Origin: Tethya wilhelma
Taxonomy: Eukaryota > Porifera > Demospongiae > Tethyida > Tethyidae
Length of the DNA stretch: 64,000 nucleotides
Direction: 5' to 3'
Assembly: GCA_964030475.1 (NCBI GenBank)
Contig: CAXIPT010000002.1
Location: forward strand, 13,789,950-13,853,949
Below, piece by piece: positions 43,144 through 52,911 of this stretch (the first letter of the stretch is position 1; every line of letters starts with the position of its first letter). The notes below the pieces were generated by a model, which was not told where the DNA came from, made no database searches, and worked only from the letters and a program-made list of their open reading frames with translations. The position numbers and the translations under genes are program-made.

Positions 43144-45585
43144 TAGGCCTTTGCAAATTATGCTCTTTTTTTTGCCCATTATGCTATGCTCTGATGCTCA
43201 CAATTTCACCTATTATGCTACAAAATTTTACCCATTATGCTCAACATAGATTTCTGCCCTAAGATCTGTGATTCAACATAATTTGTCATGAGAAAATTTC
43301 ATGACAAATTATGTTGAATCACGGATCTACATGCACACCAAGATGATCAGTTACAACATACACATATACCAAGATGATCAGTTACAACTTCACAATTGAC
43401 AAAATTTAAAAAAAACAACACACTTAAGAGTTATACTGTAGCATTACCGAAGTTTCAATATAGTCTTCCCTGCTACTAGTTTGTCTATTACCAAAACTAT
43501 TGCAAAGAATTGAAAAGACACGTTCTGCTGCAGCAGAAGATGGTTGCATTAACAGAGCAACCTTACAGCCCTTTGACCAGTTTGGTAGTTCTCTTTCATG
43601 ATTTTTCCACCAATTAAGTTTGTCCACAGAACTAGACACATCATCGGCTGCTGCCATGTACTTGGGGAGTTCGAGCTTAAGTTCATGGATTACAGAACTT
43701 GAACTGAAGTAAGGGATAACTTTTAAGTTATCAACATCAGCAGCTGTTAGATTGAGGTCACACAGTTTTGAGGGATCAAAATAGCGAGTGTACTGGAAAA
43801 CAGACAGTTGCAATTTGAGATCATTCTGAAACTTTTGGTGAAAATAGTCATGTGCGGGCTTTACACATGTTTTCCCATACTCAATGAGTTGCTGCTGTCT
43901 GGAAGGATCTGAAGTGAGTGAATTAGCTACTGCAACTGTGTTTGGAAAATACTGGCTGTGAATTCCTGCTTGTAGAGCTATGATCTCTTCATATGTAGAG
44001 AAGATCAGTGGGCTATCGCCTTCCAAACGATATGTAGCCTTAACAAATGGTTCTCCAGCATCGATAGTCACAGCAAGTTCAATCATCAGTTTTCTTCTTT
44101 TGGGAGGGTCACTAAGAATCTCTTGAAGTTTTAACTTTGATGGAGGTAAATCATCAATTTTGAGAAATGATTCAACATCACCAAATGAATCATGAAGTGA
44201 TTTCATTACTTCCCATTTTGACCACCAACGTGTCACTGAATACGAAGGAACAGGTAAACTTGTTTGTGTCTTCCATGCAAGCTTTGTTTTTGGACTACGT
44301 GAGAACATACTGATCCACACTTTCATAAACTCGTCTAAGATGGGAGTGTTAAAATTTTCACCCACATGATCAAGTGTGTGCGAGAAACACCCAATATCCA
44401 AAACATAAGGAAATACAATACTGAGTGTACGCATAGCTACACTATTTACAGATGCACGATCTCTCATTGCTGCTTGCAATAGATTTGATGCAATGCCAAA
44501 TTCGGTAGAAAGACACACTATTAACTGATGAGCAACCTCCTCACCAGTCAAGCTTTTTGCTAAAAGCATGACTCGAACAGCATACTGTTTAATATTCCAT
44601 TCATCATCAACATATCGAACAATGATAGCTAGGGCTTCACAAACATGCGTTGTACCATCAAAAATTACAGATATATTTCTACCTTTAATTTGATCATTGA
44701 TGACTTCTTATGAATGAATGGTATCAAGTCATACAGATGGCTACTATCACATAACCTGTACGCATTTTCTTCCAATATCTCCCGGCATATATCGACTTTA
44801 CTTAAAGGAATACCTGCTTTCATAAATGTTCGTACAACTTTAACTCTATGAACACGGACTTCCTCTGAAAGACCCTCTCCTACAGGATGAACACTTCTGT
44901 CGTATTCATTTAGCATGTCCAAGATATTCCTTTCCTTTGCTTGCTTTTGTTCCAATCTTGCTTTTCCTCTTGTATGTTTAGTAGACTTTACATGCATAGA
45001 GATGACACTTTTTTTTAGAGAGAGGGGCTCTCTGCAAGCGTTACAAAACAGCTTACCACCAGAGTTACATAGGTCTTGATTCGGAAATTGCTTGATTCGA
45101 TCAGAAATTGACACAGAAGCTGGTTTTTTAGATAGTCTGGCCTTACTTCTTTTCACACCTACAGGTGGATTAACATGCACTTTCCTTTTTCGTGCTAAAT
45201 CAGAAGGAGTAGGACTTCTCAGCCTTTCTAAAACAGATGCTGACTCACTTGAAGTTCCAATTTTTCCATCAATACTCTCACAATCACGCTCTAAATCATC
45301 ACTACTACTATCACTGGCTCGATCACTGGGCAAATCAGATGCCATTGTTAACCGACAATACACGTGGCACTGACCAGTGACTAAATTTTAACCCTAAGCA
45401 TACTAGCTAAACCTTAACCCTTTGTAGACTTTCAAAACCTAATAGCATGTAAGTGCTCATTTTGGTTTATCAAGTTATTGCTCCAATTATGCTCGGAATT
45501 TTACCTATTATGCCAGCATAATTCTCCAATTCTAATGCTTACCTATTATGCTCAAAATTATGCTAGCATAATTTGCAAAGGCCTA
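43144..45585 (-). mobile_element. hAT transposon, 2442 bp, perfect 8 bp target duplication
   Basis: The ends TAGGCCTTTGCAAATTATGC and its exact inverse are flanked by GTGCTCTC on both sides (43136-43143, 45586-45593). Subterminal ATTATGCT repeats occur several times at both ends. It encodes one transposase on minus. It interrupts the N-terminal gene of the two-gene transposon, so it is the younger insertion. Confidence 0.93.
43424..45345 (-). pseudogene. hAT transposase, one frameshift
   Basis: Starts MASDLPSDRASDSSSDDLER at 45345. A BED-type zinc finger follows (LFCNACREPLSLKKS, then HVKSTKH). After the frame change near 44700, ISVIFDGTTH gives the first Asp. IGCFSHTLDHVGENF and the helical insertion domain follow, and the C-terminal dimerisation motif SSAAAERVFSILCNSFGNRQ holds the Glu. 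The stop is at 43424. About 640 codons with a single one-base lesion (joining HKK to INDQIKGRNIS), so inactivation is recent or a sequencing error. Confidence 0.88.
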
Positions 45586-45593
45586 GTGCTCTC

Positions 45594-46257
45594 TGCACGA
45601 ATATCTTCACTCACTTGCTTATGGTTACTATGTTTTCCGCGTCTGTCCCACACAATAGTTTCCTCCTTAGCACTTGTAATTTTCTCATGTAGCACACGTA
45701 TATGTTTGGGTCCAAATCCAAATACAGCACAGAATGCCTTCTGGCAAATTTTTACATTTATACCCTGTTCGTTGTGAATGCTGTATTCAAAACTGAAGTG
45801 GCTGTCTTCAGCACGTGGTCTACCTAAACGCTTTCCATTGGTAGTTAAGGTGGGCGTAGACTTACGCTTGTGTCCACTGGTTTTTTTGGTTGGTTTTCGA
45901 TACAAGAGCCCATTTAAGTGAATGTTCTGTTGCTCATAGTAGAGAGCTTCAAAATCTCCTCTAACTTTGGTTAAGTGGGTAAGCGAAAATTGCTTGAGGC
46001 ACTCTCTCTTACAACAAGCTCCTAGAGAGGAAATGTCAGAATGTGGAGCATTTTCCCTCAATCCTGTTTTTTTTTGTGTGCTTCCATTGGTCAGGATTTC
46101 TTTTCCTTTTTCTACCTTTTCTTGACTCTTCATGCTCCTCCTGAACTTCTACTGTTTCTCCAACATCAGGATCATACAGGAAGCTCATTTCAGCTTCAGA
46201 GTGAGAACGAGAAGTTCCTGCAGCCATGCATTGAACGCATTGAGTTAAACTGCCCAC
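45594..46257 (-). pseudogene. N-terminal transposase half, proximal part
   Basis: Likely start MAAGTSRSHSEAEMSFLYDP (46227). A basic KGRKRKRNPDQWKHTKKN stretch follows, then after a shift in an A9 run ACCKRECLKQFSLTHL, a Cys-containing motif. VKICQKAFCAVFGFGPKHIR and VWDRRGKHSNHKQVSEDIR continue to the hAT target site. The order agrees with the N-terminal region of the transposase family whose C-terminal half lies on plus at 41.5-42.4 kb. Confidence 0.62.
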
Positions 46258-46390
46258 AGTAGCTCAGTTACTTGCCCGCTTGAGTTCTAATTGATGCCCA
46301 TGCAACTTGGATGATTTCTGAGTCTATCTGAAGTTCAATCTCAATTTCCACCCGGATGCGTTTAATTGCCCTTTTTCCCCGGAGGCCTTC

Positions 46391-46624
46391 AATTGTTGAT
46401 GGGTCGAGTTTGAGTTGCTGGCTTGTGATGTGACACCAAAGACAGCAGTATTGGCCTGGTATATAGGTAAAAATAATGTGTATTCATAACAAATGGTGTA
46501 TATGTGTGTTCATATGTACTAGTGGCACCAGTGAGACCGTACATCCGGCACAAGAATTCGTAGTCTCCTGTCAAGAATATGCGTAACTGTTTGTCCCTAA
46601 TACAAGGGGTGGTCACTCCTATAC
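46391..46624 (-). pseudogene. Gene X exons with LTGDYEFLCRMYGLTG motif
   Basis: The exon 46520-46624 opens after TATTGCAG with IGVTTPCIRDKQLRIFLTGD and YEFLCRMYGLTGAT. A 64 bp GT-AG intron (46456-46519) leads into QYCCLWCHITSQQLKLDPST, a Cys/His cluster. The frame then meets the transposon border at 46390. The frame is intact across the intron. The copy in the tandem duplication is at 48178-48411. Confidence 0.6.
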
Positions 46625-46847
46625 CTGCAATAGAACAGTTTGCGACTGCGGTCAAAATTTTTCAAAATGTGACCTTGAGCCCTTTACCATGCTAAGAAAA
46701 GCGTCTTGACCGGATCGAGAATAATGCCTTGTCTGCTTGACCAAAAATTACGTCATATCTGCAACTAAAGGGTGGGGTAGCCACACCCACAAATAAATTC
46801 TGCATGCATGTGCTAAGTAATAATAGCCACGTAAAGCGCTGTACAAC

Positions 46848-47345
46848 TACCAGTGAAAATGTTTTTAGCCTTTTTTGAGTGCCATTGCCGTGGAGTCAAG
46901 TTCTACGAATTGTCAGAGGGTGGAGTAAAGTATGGCACTAAAGCAGAGCTTGAAAGAATTTGATAATCCGCACGATCCAAACAGCATTGCTGTGTTTATT
47001 CCAGCTGCAAGACCATCTCGGATTAATGAGGAAAGAAAGATGTTGGGCATATTGCTTGGGAGGCAGCACCGTATTTGACTAAGATACTGAATTACCCATT
47101 TTGTATTTCATGGTATGTCAGTACGAGTGTGATGAAAATCTTTATGTCAATCTTCAATTGCCAGCCAAATTGTATCTGAGCCATTCTACTCCAATGTTTC
47201 TGGATCACGAAACTGGAGATTCAGGGTGGTTGACCCACATCTTTAAGGTTCAGAAGACTCATTACCATACTTGGAGCAAGTTTTTAAGTTGCATATGGAA
47301 AATAAGAAGCCCTTGGTTCAAGAATTGCAGGTCAATGCAATGTAT
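46848..47345 (+). pseudogene. HIRAN-like domain fragment, copy 1
   Basis: Plus strand: CRGVKFYELSEGGVKYGTKA followed by FDNPHDPNSIAVFIPAARPS, then in another frame REAAPYLTKILNYPFCI. The layout (Gly-Val-x-Phe-Tyr start, NPHDPNSIAV core, AxYL end) is that of HIRAN domains, which bind DNA ends in SNF2- and nuclease-type proteins. Frameshifts are present. It runs opposite to gene X. Confidence 0.5.
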
Positions 47346-47348
47346 ACA

Positions 47349-47635
47349 AGTAAAAAAAAACATTGAAAATGTAATGAGACACAGGAATGGCTAAATCGTA
47401 AAAAGAACGCAAATAAGATGGAATGGTTGTTAGAGTGTGTGGAGAATTCTTCCTGTATGGGCTGCATTAGCAATCTCCTTATTGAGTCTCTCATTTTGCC
47501 CACAGGAAGAATTTCTTACACACTCTAACAGCCATTCCATCTTTTTTGCGTTCTTTTTTATGATTTAGCCATTCCTGTGTCTCATTACATTTCCAATGTT
47601 TTTTTAACTTGTTTGTTCTCATTTTCCCATAATTC
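47349..47635. mobile_element. Hairpin MITE H1 with both arms
   Basis: Left arm 47349-47460 (ACATTGAAAATGTAATGAG, GGAATGGCTAAATCGT, TAGAGTGTGTGGAGAA) is inverted at 47510-47635. Single arms are found at 9430-9538 and 11510-11626. It sits between the two halves of the tandem duplication. Confidence 0.7.
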
Positions 47636-47816
47636 TACAAATCACATTTGAGTTGGTATGTGTAGGGAACGGCGGGCTGCTGAGCTGGTAAATTGTGTAC
47701 TGCCTGCTTGATGACTGAAGTGAAACACACATCTCAGTAATTTGGAGGCAAGAGCTGTATCATAAGATTTACTTGCCTTTCTGTTATGATAATCAAAGTC
47801 TTGATTCATTTCTTAA

Positions 47817-49118
47817 GAAATGTCAGAATGTGGAGCATTTTCCCTCAATCCTGTTTTTTTTTGTGTGCTTCCATTGGTCAGGATTTCTTTTCCTTTTTCT
47901 ACCTTTTCTTGACTCTTCATGCTCCTCCTGAACTTCTACTGTTTCTCCAACATCAGGATCATACAGGAAGCTCATTTCAGCTTCAGAGTGAGAACGAGAA
48001 GTTCCTGCAGCCATGCATTGAACGCATTGAGTTAAACTGCCCACAGTAGCTCAGTTACTTGCCCGCTTGAGTTCTAATTGATGCCCATGCAACTTGGATG
48101 ATTTCTGAGTCTATCTGAAGTTCAATCTCAATTTCCACCCGGATGCGTTTAATTGCCCTTTTTCCCCGGAGGCCTTCAATTGTTGATGGGTCGAGTTTGA
48201 GTTGCTGGCTTGTGATGTGACACCAAAGACAGCAGTATTGGCCTGGTATATAGGTAAAAATAATGTGTATTCATAACAAATGGTGTATATGTGTGTTCAT
48301 ATGTACTAGTGGCACCAGTGAGACCGTACATCCGGCACAAGAATTCGTAGTCTCCTGTCAAGAATATGCGTAACTGTTTGTCCCTAATACAAGGGGTGGT
48401 CACTCCTATACCTGCAATAGAACAGTTTGCGACTGCGGTCAAAATTTTTCAAAATGTGACCTTGAGCCCTTTACCATGCTAAGAAAAGCGTCTTGACCGG
48501 ATCGAGAATAATGCCTTGTCTGCTTGACCAAAAATTACGTCATATCTGCAACTAAAGGGTGGGGTAGCCACACCCACAAATAAATTCTGCATGCATGTGC
48601 TAAGTAATAATAGCCACGTAAAGCGCTGTACAACTACCAGTGAAAATGTTTTTAGCCTTTTTTGAGTGCCATTGCCGTGGAGTCAAGTTCTACGAATTGT
48701 CAGAGGGTGGAGTAAAGTATGGCACTAAAGCAGAGCTTGAAAGAATTTGATAATCCGCACGATCCAAACAGCATTGCTGTGTTTATTCCAGCTGCAAGAC
48801 CATCTCGGATTAATGAGGAAAGAAAGATGTTGGGCATATTGCTTGGGAGGCAGCACCGTATTTGACTAAGATACTGAATTACCCATTTTGTATTTCATGG
48901 TATGTCAGTACGAGTGTGATGAAAATCTTTATGTCAATCTTCAATTGCCAGCCAAATTGTATCTGAGCCATTCTACTCCAATGTTTCTGGATCACGAAAC
49001 TGGAGATTCAGGGTGGTTGACCCACATCTTTAAGGTTCAGAAGACTCATTACCATACTTGGAGCAAGTTTTTTAAGTTGCATATGGAACAAGGATTGCAG
49101 GTCAATGCAATGTATATA
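47817..49118. repeat. Tandem duplication, copy 2
   Basis: The same content as 46030-47345, with an 18-20 bp deletion near 49088. It ends where MITE copy B begins. It carries gene X exons (48178-48411, minus), the right end of the two-gene transposon (48145-48177) and a second HIRAN-like fragment (48635-49118). Confidence 0.93.
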
Positions 49119-49515
49119 CAGTGGCGGATCTAGGATTTTTGAAGGGGGTTTCTAACAATAGTGCGCGCAGAGCGCGCGAAAAATTTGGGGTAGCCACGCC
49201 CACTTTTGCTAAAACACGCCCATTTTACGTAATACAGCCCCACCCATTTTTCACTTCCATGAACTTTGCACTTTACAACGAGCGTCGATCGCGCTAAGGA
49301 GCTGACTAGCTAGCTGTTTTGTGCCAGTATCCAAGCGTTCTAGCTCATATTTCTTGTCCTAAATTCGCAATCAAGGCTCTCAAAGTAAGTATTTTCTACT
49401 TGTAAGAGTCCATAAGTTAGCTTTCTGTTGTTTGTTGTAAAAAAAAATTATAAGCTGGCCTGGCCAAAAGGGGGTTTCCACGGAAACTACGGAAACCCCT
49501 CTGGATCCACCACTG
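49119..49515 (+). mobile_element. CAGTGGCGGATC MITE, copy B
   Basis: CAGTGGCGGATCTAGG ... GGATCCACCACTG, 5 bp duplication ATATA on both sides (49114-49118, 49516-49520). Internal GTGCGCGCAGAGCGCGCG and ACTTTGCACTTTAC blocks are shared with A, C and D. Confidence 0.88.
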
Positions 49516-49611
49516 ATATAGCTACTTGTTATTGTGCACTGAGCTGAATTAACCACATAATATTATTATTCTAATTACTTGTAGATTGGACCTTTTGATA
49601 AGTGTTTGCCC

Positions 49612-50711
49612 ACCTGGTTGATTTGGTGACACAACGGTCAGATTGAGGTTTTCAATTCGAGCAGATTTGTGTGAAGCAGCCTTTTTCACATGTTGGTTAC
49701 AGACCTTTGTTCCAATTGATCCAGACCAATTTGGGCACCATTTGCATTTGATTTTCTCTGCAAAAATCATCAACATACAAAGGTTGCTCAGTTTCAGAAG
49801 TGTCCTTAAGATCTTCAAGAGTACACTTGGTAAGAATCTTGAGAGGATCGACTACTTTTCGGGTACCTTTTTGAGAGTCATCCCTGAGATCTGGGTGTTG
49901 TTTTCTCTGCATGATCATTTTTATGTATCAGTAATGGTATTATGCAGAAGTTCAATGCAATAGTTTGTTTACTTACTTTCCTTGGGTTGCTTGCATGATC
50001 ATCTGGTTTTGTTTGCAGCAGTGGCGGATCCAGGGGGGGGTTCAAGGGTTCCACGGAACCCCCCTTTCAGCTGAGATCTCGCATTATAATTAACTGTGCA
50101 GATTGGAAAAGGCCAAGATGGAACCCTCCTTTCAACTTAAAAATACTAAAAGCAACTCAGAATCACGCTGAATATTAGTCTTTTGTGAAAAATATAGAGT
50201 TTCTGTCTCTTTCTTGCCGTTTTTTTTCTTCCATTCAGGCTTTTTTGGCAAAATTTTACCTGCAAGGGCGCTAAAGGGGCGAGGCTGTTGTGACCAGAAG
50301 TGGGCGTGGCTACGTAAAAATTTTTCTCGCGCTCTGCGCGCATTGATTAGAACCCCCTATTCAAATTCCTAGATCCGCCACTGTGCAGATAACCACAACT
50401 GGCATTGGGTTTCATATAATCTTCAGCATGCAGTACCAAGTAGTGAGGGCGATGTAAACCATCCAGCTCCTCAATAAAATTTTCGAGAGCTTGTCTAACA
50501 TCAGCATCGGATTCGATTTCTATTCTCTCTGCTAAATCATCCAGGTGATAAAATTTGAGTTGCAATCCTTTTTTTCAATGTGCGGGAAAAGCTCAGAAAT
50601 TTCTGAATTTAACATTTGCAACGTATATGGTTGATTATGATCAAACCTCCAGATCTTTTTTGTGCTCTTATCACCTTCAGTTAGCTGGATGGCTATCTTT
50701 ACAGCAGCCAT
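49612..50711 (-). pseudogene. PB1-domain and zinc-finger protein, MITE in an exon
   Basis: ATG at 50711 (MAAVKIAIQLTEGDKSTKKI). The N-terminal region to about 50400 looks like a PB1 domain: a conserved Lys in the first strand, then FYHLDDLAERIEIESDADVR with the acidic cluster and HYLVLHAEDY as last strand. One A-run frameshift occurs near 50575. MITE C splits the exon (donor GTAAGT near 49976). The next exon (49612-49913, donor GTGGGC) has DLRDDSQKGTRKVVDPLKIL and, after a shift, CKWCPNWSG, VCNQHVKKAASHKSAR, a C2H2/BED-like zinc finger. PB1 domains make heteromeric signalling contacts; combined with a zinc finger, a nuclear adaptor is possible. Confidence 0.6.
50019..50383 (-). mobile_element. 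CAGTGGCGGATC MITE, copy C (inverted)
   Basis: CAGTGGCGGATCCAGG ... CTAGATCCGCCACTG with TGCAG on both sides (50014-50018, 50384-50388). Its interior runs opposite to copies B and D. Subtracting it and one TGCAG restores an uninterrupted frame of the PB1/zinc-finger gene. Confidence 0.9.
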
Positions 50712-51024
50712 GGCGATCAGTGTTAGATCACTTGCGCAAATGAAGCAGTGCAATCATTAAAGTCTAGCGAATCTAACGCATAGTTTTACGCATGCGTGTT
50801 ACTAGCCTGACCACTCCCATTCCACACCTCCAAAATGTCGTTCTCAAGTTTTTAATAATTGCAGTGTGATTTTGACATTCAGAAGTCTACATAAAATCAT
50901 TTAGGGTAATATAAAACAAATAGAAAAGCTCAGAGAAACGTCACATCAGTGGTGGATTCTGAATTTTGACTCCAGTCCGTACTCTAAATTTGGCTTTGAT
51001 CCCTTGACCAGGTAGGAAATTTGA

Positions 51025-51110
51025 CCTTGACCCCTTGACCGCATCTTGACCGCGGTTGCAAACGGTTCCATTGCAGGTATAGGAGTGACCACCCCTTGCT
51101 AATAAAAGTA
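51025..51110 (+). repeat. Inverted third copy of the gene X exon start
   Basis: TTGCAGGTATAGGAGTGACC and flanking TTGACC/GCGGTTGCAAAC match 46590-46660 in inverse orientation. Only about 85 bp remain. Confidence 0.55.
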
Positions 51111-51119
51111 CGTATGTAT

Positions 51120-51640
51120 TCAACCAGTTAACTTTCTGTTATTAATATTACCTGTTATGTTTACCTCCATGTATAGCTGTCCAGCTCTTTCAATTATCTG
51201 TCAAGCCCTACATGCAAGTTGGTGATGGTGTATGGGCCTTGAAAAGCTGTAAAGATGCACGTGTTAGAGATGCTGTTGGGACAAGGAACATTAACAATTT
51301 GGAAGTTCATTTTAAATGAACTTCCTTCTTAGTTTCCATCCACAACTCATCAGCTGGAAGATCTCCATCATGCCATGTGATACGGTCGAGTTTAAGTGTG
51401 TCTTATGTGTACAAAGAGTGTTTACTTGTCATTTGAGTTGAGTAGTAGAAAGACTTCTCTTTTAAATCTGGAATGTACACTAGGGGAGCAGCTTGTATCT
51501 CTTCTCCACCAGACTTCAAAGAGAATGTGAGGGGCACAGCTTCACCTTTCAGATTGGTGGTAACAACACTCTGTGCTCTTTCTTCTCAGTAGCAATGTTG
51601 ATGTTCTGAAAACCATCTAATTGTGGTACGTATTTCATTG
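51120..51640. other. Region without recognisable gene
   Basis: Some codon-like stretches near 51180-51330 and 51440-51590 but no nameable family. A short palindrome GGAAGTTCATTTTAAATGAA with CTTCC lies at about 51300-51326. Confidence 0.35.
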
Positions 51641-51854
51641 AGTTTATGTGTACAGGGATGAAGAAAGTTCATAGTGAGCTTAGGAAGCACTATTCATGGA
51701 TAGGAATGTGGGCTGATATCGCTAGGTGGTGTAGAGGATGCCTCATCTGTGCCACTCATTGGACCGGTACTGTCATCCGACCACCCTTGACCCCTATTTC
51801 AGTAGCAGGTCTGTTTGACCGCGTGGGAGTTGATGTGATCCAGTTTCCCAAATC

Positions 51855-52218
51855 CAGTGGCGGATCTAGGATTTTTGAAAGGGGGTTTCTAACAATAGTG
51901 CGCGCAAAGCGCGCGAAAAATTTTGGAGTAGCCACGCCCACTTTTGCTAAAACACGCCCATTTTGCGCGTACAGCCCCACCCATTTTCCACTTGCATGAA
52001 CTTTGCACTTTACCACAAGCGTCGATCGCGTTAGTGAGCTGACTAGCTAGCTGTTTTGTGCAAGTATCCAAGCTTTCTACTCGTATCTCTCAAGACTCTC
52101 CAAGTATTTTCTACTTGTAAGTTAGCTTTCTATTGTTTCTTGTAAAAAAATTATAAGCTGGCCTGGCCAAAAGGGGGTTTCCACGGAAACTACGGAAACC
52201 CCTCTGGATCCGCCACTG
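51855..52218 (+). mobile_element. CAGTGGCGGATC MITE, copy D
   Basis: CAGTGGCGGATCTAGG ... GGATCCGCCACTG with AAATC on both sides (51850-51854, 52219-52223). Very similar to copy B. Inserted in the gypsy integrase frame. Confidence 0.9.
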
Positions 52219-52229
52219 AAATCTAATGA

Positions 52230-52911
52230 AAGCACCAAGGTGCATAAGTCTCAGCGTGCTCAACTAACATGCATAAGTATTAACTAAACATGTATGCATG
52301 ACATATTGCCAGCCTGCCTACAATTGGGTAGCCTAGTTATATTTAAACCGCTGTTTAGGAATTCATTGAATATACTTTTGACGCTTGTAGTACTTAGTAT
52401 TGGCAAATTGAATGCTCAGCTGTAGCTAGCTAGCTGAATACACGGTACCAGGCTATGCTAGCCTGACAGGCATTGATACAAAACACACAACTAACCTACT
52501 ATGATGGATATTTCTATTATCACACTATATTCAATTTGCGATCAATGAGTTACTTACCTGTCCAAGCAGCTAAGCCAGCCAAACTCGAGTCCTTCTCTGT
52601 TCTAGGAGTCCATGATTCAAGCTCTACTGTTTCTAGATAACGCACACTACATGGGGCGTGATCAATGGGTGCGGGTTTGAAGCTAAGCGCTCAGAGAAGC
52701 ACAAAAGCCTCAAATCTCAGAAACTACAGCGTTTTGCAAGATTCTACACAACAAATTTCTAGGTAATTTCGATTTATGAACGTAAGTACCTTCCATTTGG
52801 ACCATAGAGCTGCCATTCTTCAGATAATCTAGTAACAGACAGACACACACACACACACACACAAAACGACTACCGTAACCCTCTGCACGTGCTACGCACG
52901 CGCTGAGGCTT
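52230..52911 (-). mobile_element. Repeat R1, copy 4, with 5 bp target duplication
   Basis: Inverse of the R1 copies at 3.8 and 15.4 kb: it starts AAGCACCAAGGTGC and ends GCTGAGGCTT. AATGA flanks both sides (52225-52229, 52912-52916), and its removal joins the gypsy integrase frame, so these are true ends. The termini share only a short AAGC inverted start. It includes an (AC)n run at 52841-52862. 682 bp, non-autonomous. Confidence 0.72.

Larger units (their letters stand above)
41113..46390. mobile_element. Two-gene DNA transposon with a divided transposase, inside a gene X exon
   Basis: Left end GAAGGCCTCCGGTTAAAAAG and right end CTTTTTCCCCGGAGGCCTTC are inverted and similar over about 32 bp. 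AAT flanks both sides (41110-41112, 46391-46393). Subtracting the element and one AAT joins the flanking gene X frame, so the borders are firm. It carries two convergent genes, and after removal of the nested hAT it is about 2.83 kb. The proteins match the two halves of one transposase-like family that I cannot name with certainty; the 3 bp duplication does not fit the 4 bp expected of Sola. Confidence 0.75.
46030..47345. repeat. Tandem duplication, copy 1 (1.3 kb)
   Basis: Almost base-for-base the same as 47817-49118 (offset 1787). It contains the start of the N-terminal transposase gene, the element's right end, gene X exons and a HIRAN-like fragment. So the duplication happened after the two-gene transposon had inserted. 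Confidence 0.93.
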
